A stretch of DNA of 10,580 bases. Origin: Deltaproteobacteria bacterium (GTDB lineage: Bacteria > Desulfobacterota > Binatia > Binatales > Binataceae). Each line of letters opens with the position of its first letter. Within the stretch, counting starts at the first letter, position 1. The stretch is from contig JAJZAG010000111.1 of NCBI GenBank assembly GCA_021799555.1, positions 1 through 10,580 on the forward strand. The letters run 5' to 3'. Position numbers and translations under genes: made by a program. Shown here piece after piece: positions 1 to 7,309 of this stretch. The notes below the pieces were generated by a model, which saw nothing but the letters and a program-made list of their open reading frames with translations, was not told where the DNA came from and made no database searches.

Positions 1-53
1 CCTGACGCTACATCAAGCAGCCCACCGGTTACCGGGCGTTCATCCCGAACCCA

Positions 54-1133
54 TTGCCGCCAGAGCCCCCAATCGCGCTGGACGAGGAGATGTGGAACCT
101 GCTCTCCAAGGCCGATCTGGCAGTGGGCAGATTGGACGGCTCGACGGAAACCCTGCCGAATCCTGACCTGTTCGTTTTCATGTACGTGCGACGGGAGGCG
201 GTGCTTTCAAGCCAGATCGAGGGAACCCAAGCCTCGCTGATTGATGTGCTTGAATTCGAGGCGCAGGCAGCAGAGCCAGGCCATCCGGAAGACGTGGCCG
301 AGGTCGTCAACTACGTGGCTGCGATGAATCACGGCCTCGAACGCTTGGAGAAGCTGCCCGTATCGCTCCGGCTGATCCGCGAGATACATGCGAAGCTTAT
401 GCACGGCGTTCGAGGAGCAGAGCGCGATCCCGGTGAGTTTCGAAAATCCCAGAACTGGGTTGGCCCACCAGGTTCGACCCTGGCAAATGCGCGTTATGTG
501 CCGCCGCCGCCACACGAGATGCGTCAAGCGCTCGATAATTTCGAGAAGTTCCTACACCAGGAACACCCGATGCCGGCGCTTATCAAGGTCGGGATCGCCC
601 ATTCGCAGTTCGAAACCGTCCACCCGTTTTTGGACGGAAACGGAAGAGTCGGGCGCCTGCTGATTACGTTCCTCCTGTGCGAAAAGGAAATCCTGAAACG
701 CCCGCTGCTCTATCTGTCACATTTCTTCAAGCTCAACCGGGCCGAGTATTACGACCGGCTGCAAGCGGTCCGCGATCGCGGCGACTGGGAGGGCTGGCTG
801 AAATTCTTCCTGCAGGGCGTGGCGCAAGTGGCCGAAGAGGCGACCCTGAATGCTCGCCGGATCGTGAAGATGCGCGAGGAGCACCGCCAGCTGATTCTAA
901 GCCGTTTGGGGCGCGCATCTGCCAAAGGACTGCAATTGTTGGAGCGGCTCTATTTCCGGCCGATTGTCTCGGTGCAAACCGTCGCCGAGATCACCGGCCT
1001 CTCTTTCGCAAACGCGAACAGTCTTTCGCGACAACTTGAGGCTGTCGGGCTGCTGCGAGAAACAACCGGCCGGAAGCGGAATCGGCGATTCTCATATGAC
1101 CCTTACTTGAGGCTTTTTCACGAAAAACAGTAA
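54..1133 (+). CDS. Fic family protein (protein AMP-transferase) with C-terminal winged HTH
   Basis: Fic enzymes usually transfer AMP from ATP to a hydroxyl side chain of a target protein. Counting from the TTG at 54, the catalytic motif HPFLDGNGRVGR lies at residues 190-201, with H190 as the expected base and D194/G195/N196/G197/R198 forming the phosphate/Mg site. An N-terminal inhibitory motif of the S-x-x-x-E-G type lies at residues 52-57 (SSQIEG), so the enzyme is probably autoinhibited. Residues about 300-350 look like a winged helix, as in many Fic proteins that bind DNA or control their own gene. The start is uncertain. TTG at 54 is the only normal start codon in frame and has no Shine-Dalgarno. 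Family-like sequence (RYIKQPTGYRAFIPNP) continues in frame back to base 6 and then meets a TGA at 3-5. The gene converges with the 1109-residue gene, 83 bp away. The family call is strong; the target is unknown. Confidence 0.9.
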   Translation: MPPEPPIALDEEMWNLLSKADLAVGRLDGSTETLPNPDLFVFMYVRREAVLSSQIEGTQASLIDVLEFEAQAAEPGHPEDVAEVVNYVAAMNHGLERLEKLPVSLRLIREIHAKLMHGVRGAERDPGEFRKSQNWVGPPGSTLANARYVPPPPHEMRQALDNFEKFLHQEHPMPALIKVGIAHSQFETVHPFLDGNGRVGRLLITFLLCEKEILKRPLLYLSHFFKLNRAEYYDRLQAVRDRGDWEGWLKFFLQGVAQVAEEATLNARRIVKMREEHRQLILSRLGRASAKGLQLLERLYFRPIVSVQTVAEITGLSFANANSLSRQLEAVGLLRETTGRKRNRRFSYDPYLRLFHEKQ

Positions 1134-1209
1134 CAGGCTGGAACGCGGAAGGGGTTCGCCGAGCGGCAGTCGAATCAATCCACAGCCAAGCCTACCAAGA
1201 CCGTTTCCA

Positions 1210-1233
1210 CGTCCGCCTAGCGCGGTGCGGACG
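1210..1233. other. Hairpin at the end of the 1109-residue gene
   Basis: CGTCCGC (1210-1216) and GCGGACG (1227-1233) form a perfect 7-bp stem around a 10-nt loop that contains the TAG stop codon of the leftward gene (1219-1217). There is no T-run on either side, so it does not qualify as a classical intrinsic terminator. It could weakly end transcription or protect the mRNA 3' end between the convergent genes. It could also be chance in GC-rich sequence. Confidence 0.3.
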
Positions 1234-4200
1234 CGCGTGCACCATTTGGAGATCCGGCTTGTTCAGCAATAAGATTTATAAATTCCGCCAGTTCGCGGCC
1301 CCGGCTGTCCCAGACCGAGCGGCTCAGTCCATAGCGCACTTGATCGACATGTTGAAGTTCAAAGCCCGCCGTGCCGGCTAACGTCTCTGCCTGCTTGAGT
1401 TCCGCGTGCGAGTTCCCAAGCACGTCAGCAATCCTCGGTACGAATCGAGCGCTGTCTCTAACAACTTCCTTCAGGGCACGATCATTTGGTAATGGGTTTG
1501 GTAAAGCTACCACGCACAACCAATAACTATCCGGATCGACCAGAGATTCGCTTCCCTGCTGATAGCTCATGCTGATCTTGTCAGACCTAGTTGCCTTAAT
1601 CTCGATCCTTGCAACGATGCCTGGCAGGCGAACATCTAAATAGCCCACATCTTCGTCCAGGAGGACGAACCCTTCAGAGTAGAGTTTGCGATCGTATCCA
1701 ACAAAGTTAGACTGCACGTCTATGTTATGATCCTTTAACGCATCTTTCAGGACTTCATCAATTAGCAGTTCGACCAACTTTCCGAGTGCTTGATTATCGC
1801 GCCATCGCTCGCCGGCTAACCGTTCAGCTTCAATTCTCTTCACGACCTCGTCAATTGCTCCGGGATCGTCGGCTTCCAATCGTGCGAGATGTATGAGATT
1901 CGTCCTGAGATCAGCTTGTCGGGCAGCATCGACGGCTAAAACCGCCTGTTCGAGCACGTTCACCCCGAGCAACTCCAACAGCGGCTCTGACGCGGCTCTC
2001 GCAGCTATAACGGATAACTCTGGATCCATGCTCGCCAGACGAGCAAAGGCTTCAGTACCCAAAGCGTCGGAACCCTCACTGGTGCCACCTGAACGGCGGC
2101 GGCGTGGTACCCACTTACTACTTCGAATCCAGTTCAACCACTCGCACGGTACGATCTCATGCTTGCTTCCACACTCACACTCAATGAATTCACGGCGCGC
2201 CCAGGACGAATCTGCGCCGGCAACAAATTCTAGTATGAATCTTAGAAACCGCGCCGCACGTTGAGCGCTGCTTCGAAGTGAATTATAGAAGTCCTCCGTT
2301 CTAAGTTGTCCTAGCGATCCGACATCCAGTTGCGGAGCCGGACCCTTGACGGCATGATCGACTCCTTCCGGTAGCTCCCGCAACGACCACTCCTCTAGCA
2401 TGCTGTCCGTAAGTTCGATTCTTAAAGATGATACAAGAGGACTTAAAATTAGTCCCTGCCTGATCACGGCATTCCAATCGTCAGAATCTAAAATCGCAGA
2501 ATAATCATCGACGAGCACCCATCCCGAGGGATAAACATCCCAGAATTCTCGCGCACCGGCGGGCCAAAGTGTCTTGGGAATAACCGGGAGCGGAACCTTA
2601 GCCGACGTCTTTGAGACTGTTTCGCTGCCATCCGACTTGTAAGCGAAGGTCGGTAGCGAGTCCTGAAAATCGGGCCATCGTTCGTTTTTCACAAGCCAAT
2701 GAAAGGTGTTTAAGCAGGAATCGCGGAGCTTGGCATCTCCTTCGGCTCCTGATTGGGCGGCCTTCGTCTTCAAGAGCTTGAGTAGCTGGGGCAAGAACTT
2801 CTCAAGCGTCATCTCTCGCTCGATCAACGCATCGACACCAATTATGCCTGGATGAAGAAGTTGCGATCGGATGGAGTCCTGCTCTGGTACGAGCTGATCG
2901 TGAGCACTTTTGAGTGCCTGCTCGATGCCGATATCTCGTGCCACCGTAGTGTAGGATCTGAAAACGCCCTTCTGGTCCGGCAGAAGCCCATCCAACGCGG
3001 ATTTTCTATGAGTCTCTGGAATCATCTCTATCAGCTTATTCAACCAGTCGATCGCGACGCTTTCGTCAAATTCCTCAGCCGGATGAAGCGTAGTCCATAG
3101 GCCTTCTAAGCTCCCCGAATCCCGAACCTGCTGCAGCAGAGACGACGAGTCTAGCGGAGTAAACGGCCGATTATCCGGATCCGGAAAAATCTCAATCCAA
3201 CCGCCGATGTGGCGAGAACATGTCTCGCTAACTGTTTGCGATGGTAAACGGTTTCGAACTAAATGCTTGCCGAATTCGGCGACGCTCTGCCAGGAGAGGG
3301 TCTCGTCGCTCATGGGAATCGCGGCACGAGCGACAGTGATCGCTTTTCCGTCGTCGGTTTCAATTAGCGCGAGTTCAGAAAGTTCGCGGAAGAGTCCGCG
3401 TATGTACTCGTGATACCACTCGCTATCAGTCAGCCATCCACCCACCTCTCGTGGCGCGCGAAACAGGAGCGCTCTGTCCGGCCTTCTCCATCCGAGATCA
3501 GCAAACCGCCTGAACAGTTCGACGGCCAACCCTGCACATCTGTCGAAAATCTCTTTGTTCTTTGTCGTTTGTACCCCAGCACCCGCTTCAAGTAGTGGAC
3601 CATCTCGATCCTCGTTCGGACGAAATGATTGGCTGTGGTAGGCCGCAGGAAGGCCTATCGAACCTGTTCTCAGCAATGGTAGGAATGCGAAGACTGAAGC
3701 GATCTCTGGCGGAGGAAGAATCTCGAGCGGTTTGCCCTCGCCTTGAGTCCCCACTCTGACAGCTATCTTCGCTTCATCGTCCCCCAGAGTTGCCATCATC
3801 AGCGCCTTGCCCTCACATTCGACCACCACCAAAGGTACCGCCGTTGACGGCGTTCCGTCGGGCCATGTTTTTGCGTCTGCTCTTCGTGCGAAGGTCCGTC
3901 TAGATCCAAGACTCTCTATCGAAACCTCGTTCACCCGTTGGTCGAATGCAAGGACAAACGGAATGGCTGACAACTGAGCCTCCACGTCACGTGCGAGCAA
4001 CTCAGTCGATTTCATCCGATAGTAGTATTCGGTCCAGTCGGAGCCAGGTTTAGAGGCTTTCAGAGAAGACCTGAATTCGTCGTATGATCTGTCCGTCGCC
4101 GTCAGGATTTCCTTGTCTGTGGTCCCGGTACGGTCAAGAACAAATTCAAAACGACCGGACTCTGACTCGCCAATCAACGTTCCACTTACGCGAACTTGAC

Positions 4201-4546
4201 GCGAGAGAAGATGAGTCGAACTGCAGCCTGTCCCGAATCTAATTGGTGACTCCTGAAGCTCGCGCTTCGTAGAGCCATGGACTATCAAGCTCAGAATCTC
4301 TTCATCCGAAAACGGACGACCATTATGCCGGAACTTAATTTCCTCCTGAGAAATCGTAACCTCAATTTGCAGCGCACGATTGGGATCAAATGAATCACGC
4401 GCATTCTGAATGAGTTCATAAAGCCAGCGGCTCACGAACCGTGTGCGAGCATCTTCAAGAGCTTCGAGCGTCTTGAGAATAGTCTGCGCATTAGCCAGAC
4501 CTTCAATCTGGTGTTTCTTTTCGTCAAGGCTGAGAGCTTTCGACAT
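1217..4546 (-). CDS. Sacsin/NO VEIN-like GHKL ATPase protein with C-terminal DUF3883/NOV-like domain
   Basis: This is a 1109-residue multidomain protein. Residues about 20-200 form a GHKL (Hsp90/MutL/MORC-type) ATP-binding fold. The N-box is ELIQNARD (44-51, with E44, N48 and D51). The second box is HNGRPF (74-79), where the canonical form is DxGxG. A glycine loop, FGTGCSSTHLLS (104-115), follows. HNG-x-PF and GTG...STHLLS resemble the sacsin/NOV branch rather than histidine kinases. The middle 700 residues are unrecognised. Near the C-terminus, residues about 950-1040 resemble DUF3883/NOV, with D971 followed by an E982-I-K984 motif as in PD-(D/E)XK folds. The start is ATG at 4546, preceded by AAAGGA a few bases upstream. 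The composition is lower in GC than the right half of the window. Bacterial relatives of this architecture occur near restriction and defence genes, so a defence role is plausible but inferred. The 343-residue gene lies upstream on the same strand, with a 178-bp gap. Confidence 0.75.
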   Translation of the reverse strand: MSKALSLDEKKHQIEGLANAQTILKTLEALEDARTRFVSRWLYELIQNARDSFDPNRALQIEVTISQEEIKFRHNGRPFSDEEILSLIVHGSTKRELQESPIRFGTGCSSTHLLSRQVRVSGTLIGESESGRFEFVLDRTGTTDKEILTATDRSYDEFRSSLKASKPGSDWTEYYYRMKSTELLARDVEAQLSAIPFVLAFDQRVNEVSIESLGSRRTFARRADAKTWPDGTPSTAVPLVVVECEGKALMMATLGDDEAKIAVRVGTQGEGKPLEILPPPEIASVFAFLPLLRTGSIGLPAAYHSQSFRPNEDRDGPLLEAGAGVQTTKNKEIFDRCAGLAVELFRRFADLGWRRPDRALLFRAPREVGGWLTDSEWYHEYIRGLFRELSELALIETDDGKAITVARAAIPMSDETLSWQSVAEFGKHLVRNRLPSQTVSETCSRHIGGWIEIFPDPDNRPFTPLDSSSLLQQVRDSGSLEGLWTTLHPAEEFDESVAIDWLNKLIEMIPETHRKSALDGLLPDQKGVFRSYTTVARDIGIEQALKSAHDQLVPEQDSIRSQLLHPGIIGVDALIEREMTLEKFLPQLLKLLKTKAAQSGAEGDAKLRDSCLNTFHWLVKNERWPDFQDSLPTFAYKSDGSETVSKTSAKVPLPVIPKTLWPAGAREFWDVYPSGWVLVDDYSAILDSDDWNAVIRQGLILSPLVSSLRIELTDSMLEEWSLRELPEGVDHAVKGPAPQLDVGSLGQLRTEDFYNSLRSSAQRAARFLRFILEFVAGADSSWARREFIECECGSKHEIVPCEWLNWIRSSKWVPRRRRSGGTSEGSDALGTEAFARLASMDPELSVIAARAASEPLLELLGVNVLEQAVLAVDAARQADLRTNLIHLARLEADDPGAIDEVVKRIEAERLAGERWRDNQALGKLVELLIDEVLKDALKDHNIDVQSNFVGYDRKLYSEGFVLLDEDVGYLDVRLPGIVARIEIKATRSDKISMSYQQGSESLVDPDSYWLCVVALPNPLPNDRALKEVVRDSARFVPRIADVLGNSHAELKQAETLAGTAGFELQHVDQVRYGLSRSVWDSRGRELAEFINLIAEQAGSPNGARASAPR

Positions 4547-4724
4547 CGTCCTTTAGTCCGTCATCTCTCCAGAGTGGCGTAGGCGAGTGGCCTTACTCCG
4601 TCGAAATATCCCACCGATAGGTTCGCGTCTGTCTGAAATCACGGCAGGCATGAAACGGGGACAATTCAGTGAGGAGTGAATCCATCGCGGTTCTGAACGA
4701 GGGCGATTGAGTGTCTTTCAAGCG
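4547..4724 (-). promoter_or_regulatory. Intergenic leader of the GHKL/NOV gene with a GGACAATTC element
   Basis: These 178 bp separate two co-oriented leftward genes and are long enough to hold a separate promoter. The bases GGACAATTC (4659-4667, plus strand) recur exactly upstream of the other gene (5788-5796). With GAATTGTCC read on the minus strand, both copies are followed by three variable bases and TTT. I do not see a convincing -35/-10 pair. A TTGAAA sits near the far end, at 4721-4716, without a good -10. The ribosome binding site of the downstream gene lies at the near end. Confidence 0.3.
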
Positions 4725-5756
4725 TTAATCTGATGGCCTTGGGGAGACATTAGCGGCCTCGTTCAGTCGCTCCAGCAGTTTGAGATCGTTTGCTCGCGGC
4801 GTAAGAGGTCCGTCGGGTTGCTCCCCTAATTTTCCAAGCGCTAGCCGAGGCACGCTTGTCAGCGTAGGGCGCCCTTTGTAATTCACCACACTCGTGGTGT
4901 GACCCCACAGAATCCAAGCAGGAACGACCTTGGTAATCAGGAACGCATCGATCATCTCGTACGGATCTATCCCATCGCGGAGGCCTGCCAAGATGCCATC
5001 TATCTCCGCTTTCAACATCTCTTGTGGTTGGCTTCGAGAAAGGCACACATACGAAGGCTCGTTTCCTTCTGCGTAAACAGCGGCAGGTCGCATGTATTTC
5101 GCGTGCTCGATCACATTCTTGACGTTTACCAGAACCATCCCACGCGACGCTTCCGAGGCTTCAACCTGCCTAATTCCTTCCTGCATTCTCTCGAAGACCG
5201 TTTGTGCCGCGCGGGAATGGATCGCTTTGCAAGCGATTCCCCATCTCTGCGACTCCCAGTTGAACATCACATCGGGGTTATTACCGGCAGACCGAAGGGG
5301 GTCGTCGACGCTCACGTCGTCGGCGCGGGCCGCCATCACCCAGCAGGCAACGAGCAGTTCGAAGAGTTTATTGGCAGCACCGTCAACGCTTCGGCTGGCC
5401 CGATTCTGCAGTGCTTGCCCCTCATTCAGCAACCGAAGATGAGGTACAACGCGTTCAAAGTCTGGGTGGTCGGCGGCTCTGAGAACGTGCACAGCAAGAT
5501 CGTTCACACCGACCAGATTGGCAGCGTCGTCTCTCAAGTCCACTCGCCAACTCGAAGAATTTGGAAAGCGTCTTCGGTCGGCAAGGTCCACCACGCTGAA
5601 TGCAGCGGCTTCCAGCTGGCTGCCAGGTGTAATCGTAATCGACCACCGCTTGAGCAGTTGTTCGAACTTGAAGAGGGCTGCTTCGGCCTCTTCGTATGTG
5701 AAGCACTCATTCACGTTCGGGACGATATCGCGAAATCTGCGGAGAAAGACATCCAT
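4725..5756 (-). CDS. Uncharacterised protein with a weak PD-(D/E)XK-nuclease-like core
   Basis: I do not recognise the family. The 343-residue protein is soluble, with no signal peptide or membrane segment evident. The first 120 residues show no known motif. Residues about 125-215 look like a restriction-endonuclease fold: a helix with E133 (KLFELLVACW), then NPDVMF with P161-D162, a strand ending in GIACK (173-177, K177), a helix, and another strand (RGMVLVNVKNV). This gives D-x12-AxK, with alanine where the second acidic residue normally stands; C176 precedes the lysine. The match is by eye, so nuclease activity is tentative. The ATG at 5756 follows an in-frame TAG directly, so it is the most upstream start possible; no good Shine-Dalgarno precedes it. 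The gene is the first of two co-oriented accessory genes and begins 115 bp downstream of the tRNA-Thr gene. The ORF clearly looks coding, and the function is a guess. Confidence 0.6.
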   Translation of the reverse strand: MDVFLRRFRDIVPNVNECFTYEEAEAALFKFEQLLKRWSITITPGSQLEAAAFSVVDLADRRRFPNSSSWRVDLRDDAANLVGVNDLAVHVLRAADHPDFERVVPHLRLLNEGQALQNRASRSVDGAANKLFELLVACWVMAARADDVSVDDPLRSAGNNPDVMFNWESQRWGIACKAIHSRAAQTVFERMQEGIRQVEASEASRGMVLVNVKNVIEHAKYMRPAAVYAEGNEPSYVCLSRSQPQEMLKAEIDGILAGLRDGIDPYEMIDAFLITKVVPAWILWGHTTSVVNYKGRPTLTSVPRLALGKLGEQPDGPLTPRANDLKLLERLNEAANVSPRPSD

Positions 5757-5784
5757 CTATGCGAGTCGCCAACGGCTTGACAAA

Positions 5785-5805
5785 CTCGGACAATTCTCGG
5801 ACAAT
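5785..5805. repeat. Tandem CTCGGACAAT repeat upstream of the 343-residue gene
   Basis: CTCGGACAAT occurs at 5785-5794 and again at 5796-5805, an 11-bp period close to one helical turn. It lies 29-49 bp in front of the ATG at 5756. Together with the GGACAATTC copy at 4659-4667 it could be an operator or an integrase/transposase arm site. Either reading is inference. Confidence 0.4.
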
Positions 5806-5870
5806 CGGCGGCAGTTCGACGGAGTGGCCATCCAAGTGACCAGAAAACTCTTTGAATTTATTGGATTCTT

Positions 5871-5946
5871 TGGAGCCACCCGTCGGATTCGAACCGACGA
5901 CCTGCTGATTACGAATCAGCTGCTCTACCGACTGAGCTAGGGTGGC
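5871..5946 (-). tRNA. tRNA-Thr (anticodon CGT)
   Basis: A complete 76-nt cloverleaf reads on the minus strand. The acceptor stem is GCCACCC (5946-5940) paired with GGGTGGC (5881-5875). The D-arm contains AGCTCAGTCGGTAGAGC. The anticodon stem GCTGA/TCAGC encloses loop TTCGTAA, giving anticodon CGT, which reads the threonine codon ACG. The T-arm contains GGTTCGAATCC. The discriminator is T at 5874 and CCA is encoded (5873-5871). No variable-arm insertion or intron is present. The 3' end faces the lower-GC accessory genes, and tRNA 3' ends are common integration targets. Confidence 0.97.
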
Positions 5947-6475
5947 CCTCCGAGCAAGCGCCGCGCGGCAACCCGGCCACATTCCGGCCAAGGCGTCTGG
6001 TCGCGCCTCTCTAACACCGCAGCATCAAGCCCCCTTTCCAGCACAGGACTCGCAAAACTCAAGCGGCGACTTTATCCCGCGCAAGGCCCAACCGCTTCGA
6101 CACGAGTCCGCGCGAGCGCTGCGGCAACCATGAACCTTAGCCGAGGCGCGTCGAACTGAAAAGTGGGGCGTCGCCGGAAGATCGCGCGCGATTTCGTCAC
6201 CTCCATGGACTCCCGCTCTTCTCAATCCTGCGAAACGCCCGTGCTCAAGCTCCGCCGGACGCCAGCGGCACTAACCTCCGGGCCGGCTTCGGGACGTTTT
6301 GCGCCCGCAGCCTCGCCGCTATCCTCAGAGCCGTAAGCCGGGCGAAGAAATGGCCTTTCCCGCCTTCCATATCGAGGATACGCGCTCGTACGGCAACCCC
6401 TACAGTTGCCCGCCTGCGCGGGGTTTGCTTGAACGTTGCGCGCGATGCAAGCTCAGATAGTGGGATAACATCGCT
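5947..6475. other. Gene-free region of about 530 bp with a nested inverted repeat
   Basis: This region lies between the divergent tRNA-Thr and the methyltransferase gene. Open frames exist on both strands but look like GC-rich shadows, with no recognisable protein or good start. It holds the nested inverted repeat at 6046-6109 and, at its right edge, the likely promoter zone of the methyltransferase gene. There a TTGAAC (6429-6434) is the best -35-like hexamer, but no well-spaced -10 follows. I see no further tRNA, CRISPR or insertion sequence. Confidence 0.5.
6046..6109. repeat. Nested inverted repeats, possible structured RNA
   Basis: GGACTCG (6046-6052) pairs with CGAGTCC (6103-6109). Inside it, AAGCGG (6061-6066) pairs with CCGCTT (6092-6097). 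The result is a 7-bp outer stem, an 8/5-nt internal loop, a 6-bp inner stem and a 25-nt apical segment. The ordered nesting favours one folded element over two chance repeats. There is no T-run on either strand and no known RNA family is recognised. Confidence 0.35.
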
Positions 6476-6485
6476 ATGATAACAT
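6464..6485 (+). repeat. GATAACAT direct repeat across the methyltransferase start
   Basis: GATAACAT occurs at 6464-6471 and at 6478-6485, 14 bp apart, flanking and overlapping the ATG at 6476. This could be an operator half-site pair that blocks initiation. It may equally be chance. Confidence 0.25.
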
Positions 6486-7273
6486 TGGATATTTCTGGCA
6501 CCGGTTACGAGCTGTTTGCTCAGGACGGCGAGAGCCATGCCCAGGAAGATCCCGCCGTTGTCGAAGCCGTCGTGTCCGGCGTTCAGGAGATGGGCTCGCA
6601 TCGCGTGCTCGAAATCGGTGCCGAAGCGTTCGACCGACTCGACGCGCTGGCGCGGATGGGCCTCGAAACATTGGTCGCGGACCCGGACCAGCAAAGACTC
6701 GCCCGACTGAGACAGGGCCGCAGGTTTGGTGCGGTATGCGCGAGCGCGCTCGCGCTCCCGTTTCGTCGAGCCTCGCTCGATTGCGCGGTTCTACTCGACG
6801 TCTCAGGCGACGCGGACGATCTCGACGTAATATTTCGCGAACTGCGGCGAGTCGTGCGTCTCGGCGTGGTAATCGATGCGGTTACGCGCGACAACTTCGA
6901 GAGCCTCTGGTATCGCCATTACTTTCCCGAAATCGACTCTGTTCTTAGGATGTCCTATCCGGCGCTCGGCACGGTCGTGACCGCGACACTCAGAGCCGGC
7001 TTCGTCCGCTCAAGGGCAAGAGCGGTCGTCCGTTCGAGTGAACGGTGGCCCGCGTTCGAGGCTGCGCGCAACCGGCCTGAGCTGCTGTTCGATGAGCGGT
7101 TTCGCGCGGCCGCGCCGGTGTTTGCGGCGATGGGTGCCGCGGCGATGCGCGCCGGACTTGCGGCGCTTCGATGCGACCTGGATTCAGGACGTTTCAACGA
7201 GGTTCGCGCAGGTTTCGAGTCGCGCCGAGCGGCCACGGGCGATTGTTTCGTCGTGACCGCGTACGCCGATTAG
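6476..7273 (+). CDS. Degenerate class I SAM-dependent methyltransferase
   Basis: The 265-residue protein follows the Methyltransf_11 pattern. Motif I lies at residues 44-54 (VLEIGAEAFDR), an acidic turn at 67-71 (VADPD, D69), and a motif-II-like strand at 92-109 (LALPF, then SLDCAVLLDV). After these comes ELRRVVR, the helix that usually leads to the 'KPGG' turn. Several expected residues are changed. Motif I lacks the second and third glycines of GxGxG, the usual acidic residue before ALPF is serine (S90), and KPGG is replaced by RLGV. The protein may bind SAM poorly, have a non-catalytic role or act on an unusual substrate. The start is ATG at 6476; the ribosome binding site is weak (GTGGGA). 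It stands alone on the plus strand and converges with the hydrolase gene 36 bp away, so it is not part of that operon. The substrate cannot be predicted. Confidence 0.7.
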   Translation: MITLDISGTGYELFAQDGESHAQEDPAVVEAVVSGVQEMGSHRVLEIGAEAFDRLDALARMGLETLVADPDQQRLARLRQGRRFGAVCASALALPFRRASLDCAVLLDVSGDADDLDVIFRELRRVVRLGVVIDAVTRDNFESLWYRHYFPEIDSVLRMSYPALGTVVTATLRAGFVRSRARAVVRSSERWPAFEAARNRPELLFDERFRAAAPVFAAMGAAAMRAGLAALRCDLDSGRFNEVRAGFESRRAATGDCFVVTAYAD

Positions 7274-7290
7274 CCGCGGCGCGGGCGCAT

Positions 7291-7307
7291 CGGACGTGCG
7301 GCGTCCG
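7291..7307. terminator. Hairpin between convergent genes, possible weak terminator
   Basis: CGGACG (7291-7296), loop TGCGG, and CGTCCG (7302-7307) form a perfect 6-bp GC stem inside the 36-bp gap between the convergent methyltransferase and hydrolase genes. Being symmetrical, it could serve both directions. A T-run is missing, so termination is only suggested. Confidence 0.35.
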
Positions 7308-7309
7308 TA

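Noticed and set aside
4899..5780. Rightward 293-residue open frame opposite the 343-residue gene
   Set aside because: The leftward frame has a more natural protein pattern, with alternating strands and helices and a plausible fold core, and shares orientation with the next gene. The rightward one has scattered Cys/His/Arg without any motif.
5757..5870. Possible integrase or phage-gene remnant between the tRNA and the accessory gene
   Set aside because: Translations of this stretch show no integrase-like residues; only the short tandem repeat is supported.
6245..6694. Leftward 149-residue open frame
   Set aside because: It overlaps the start of the methyltransferase gene antisense, shows no recognisable motif and has the arginine/alanine-rich look of GC-driven shadow frames.
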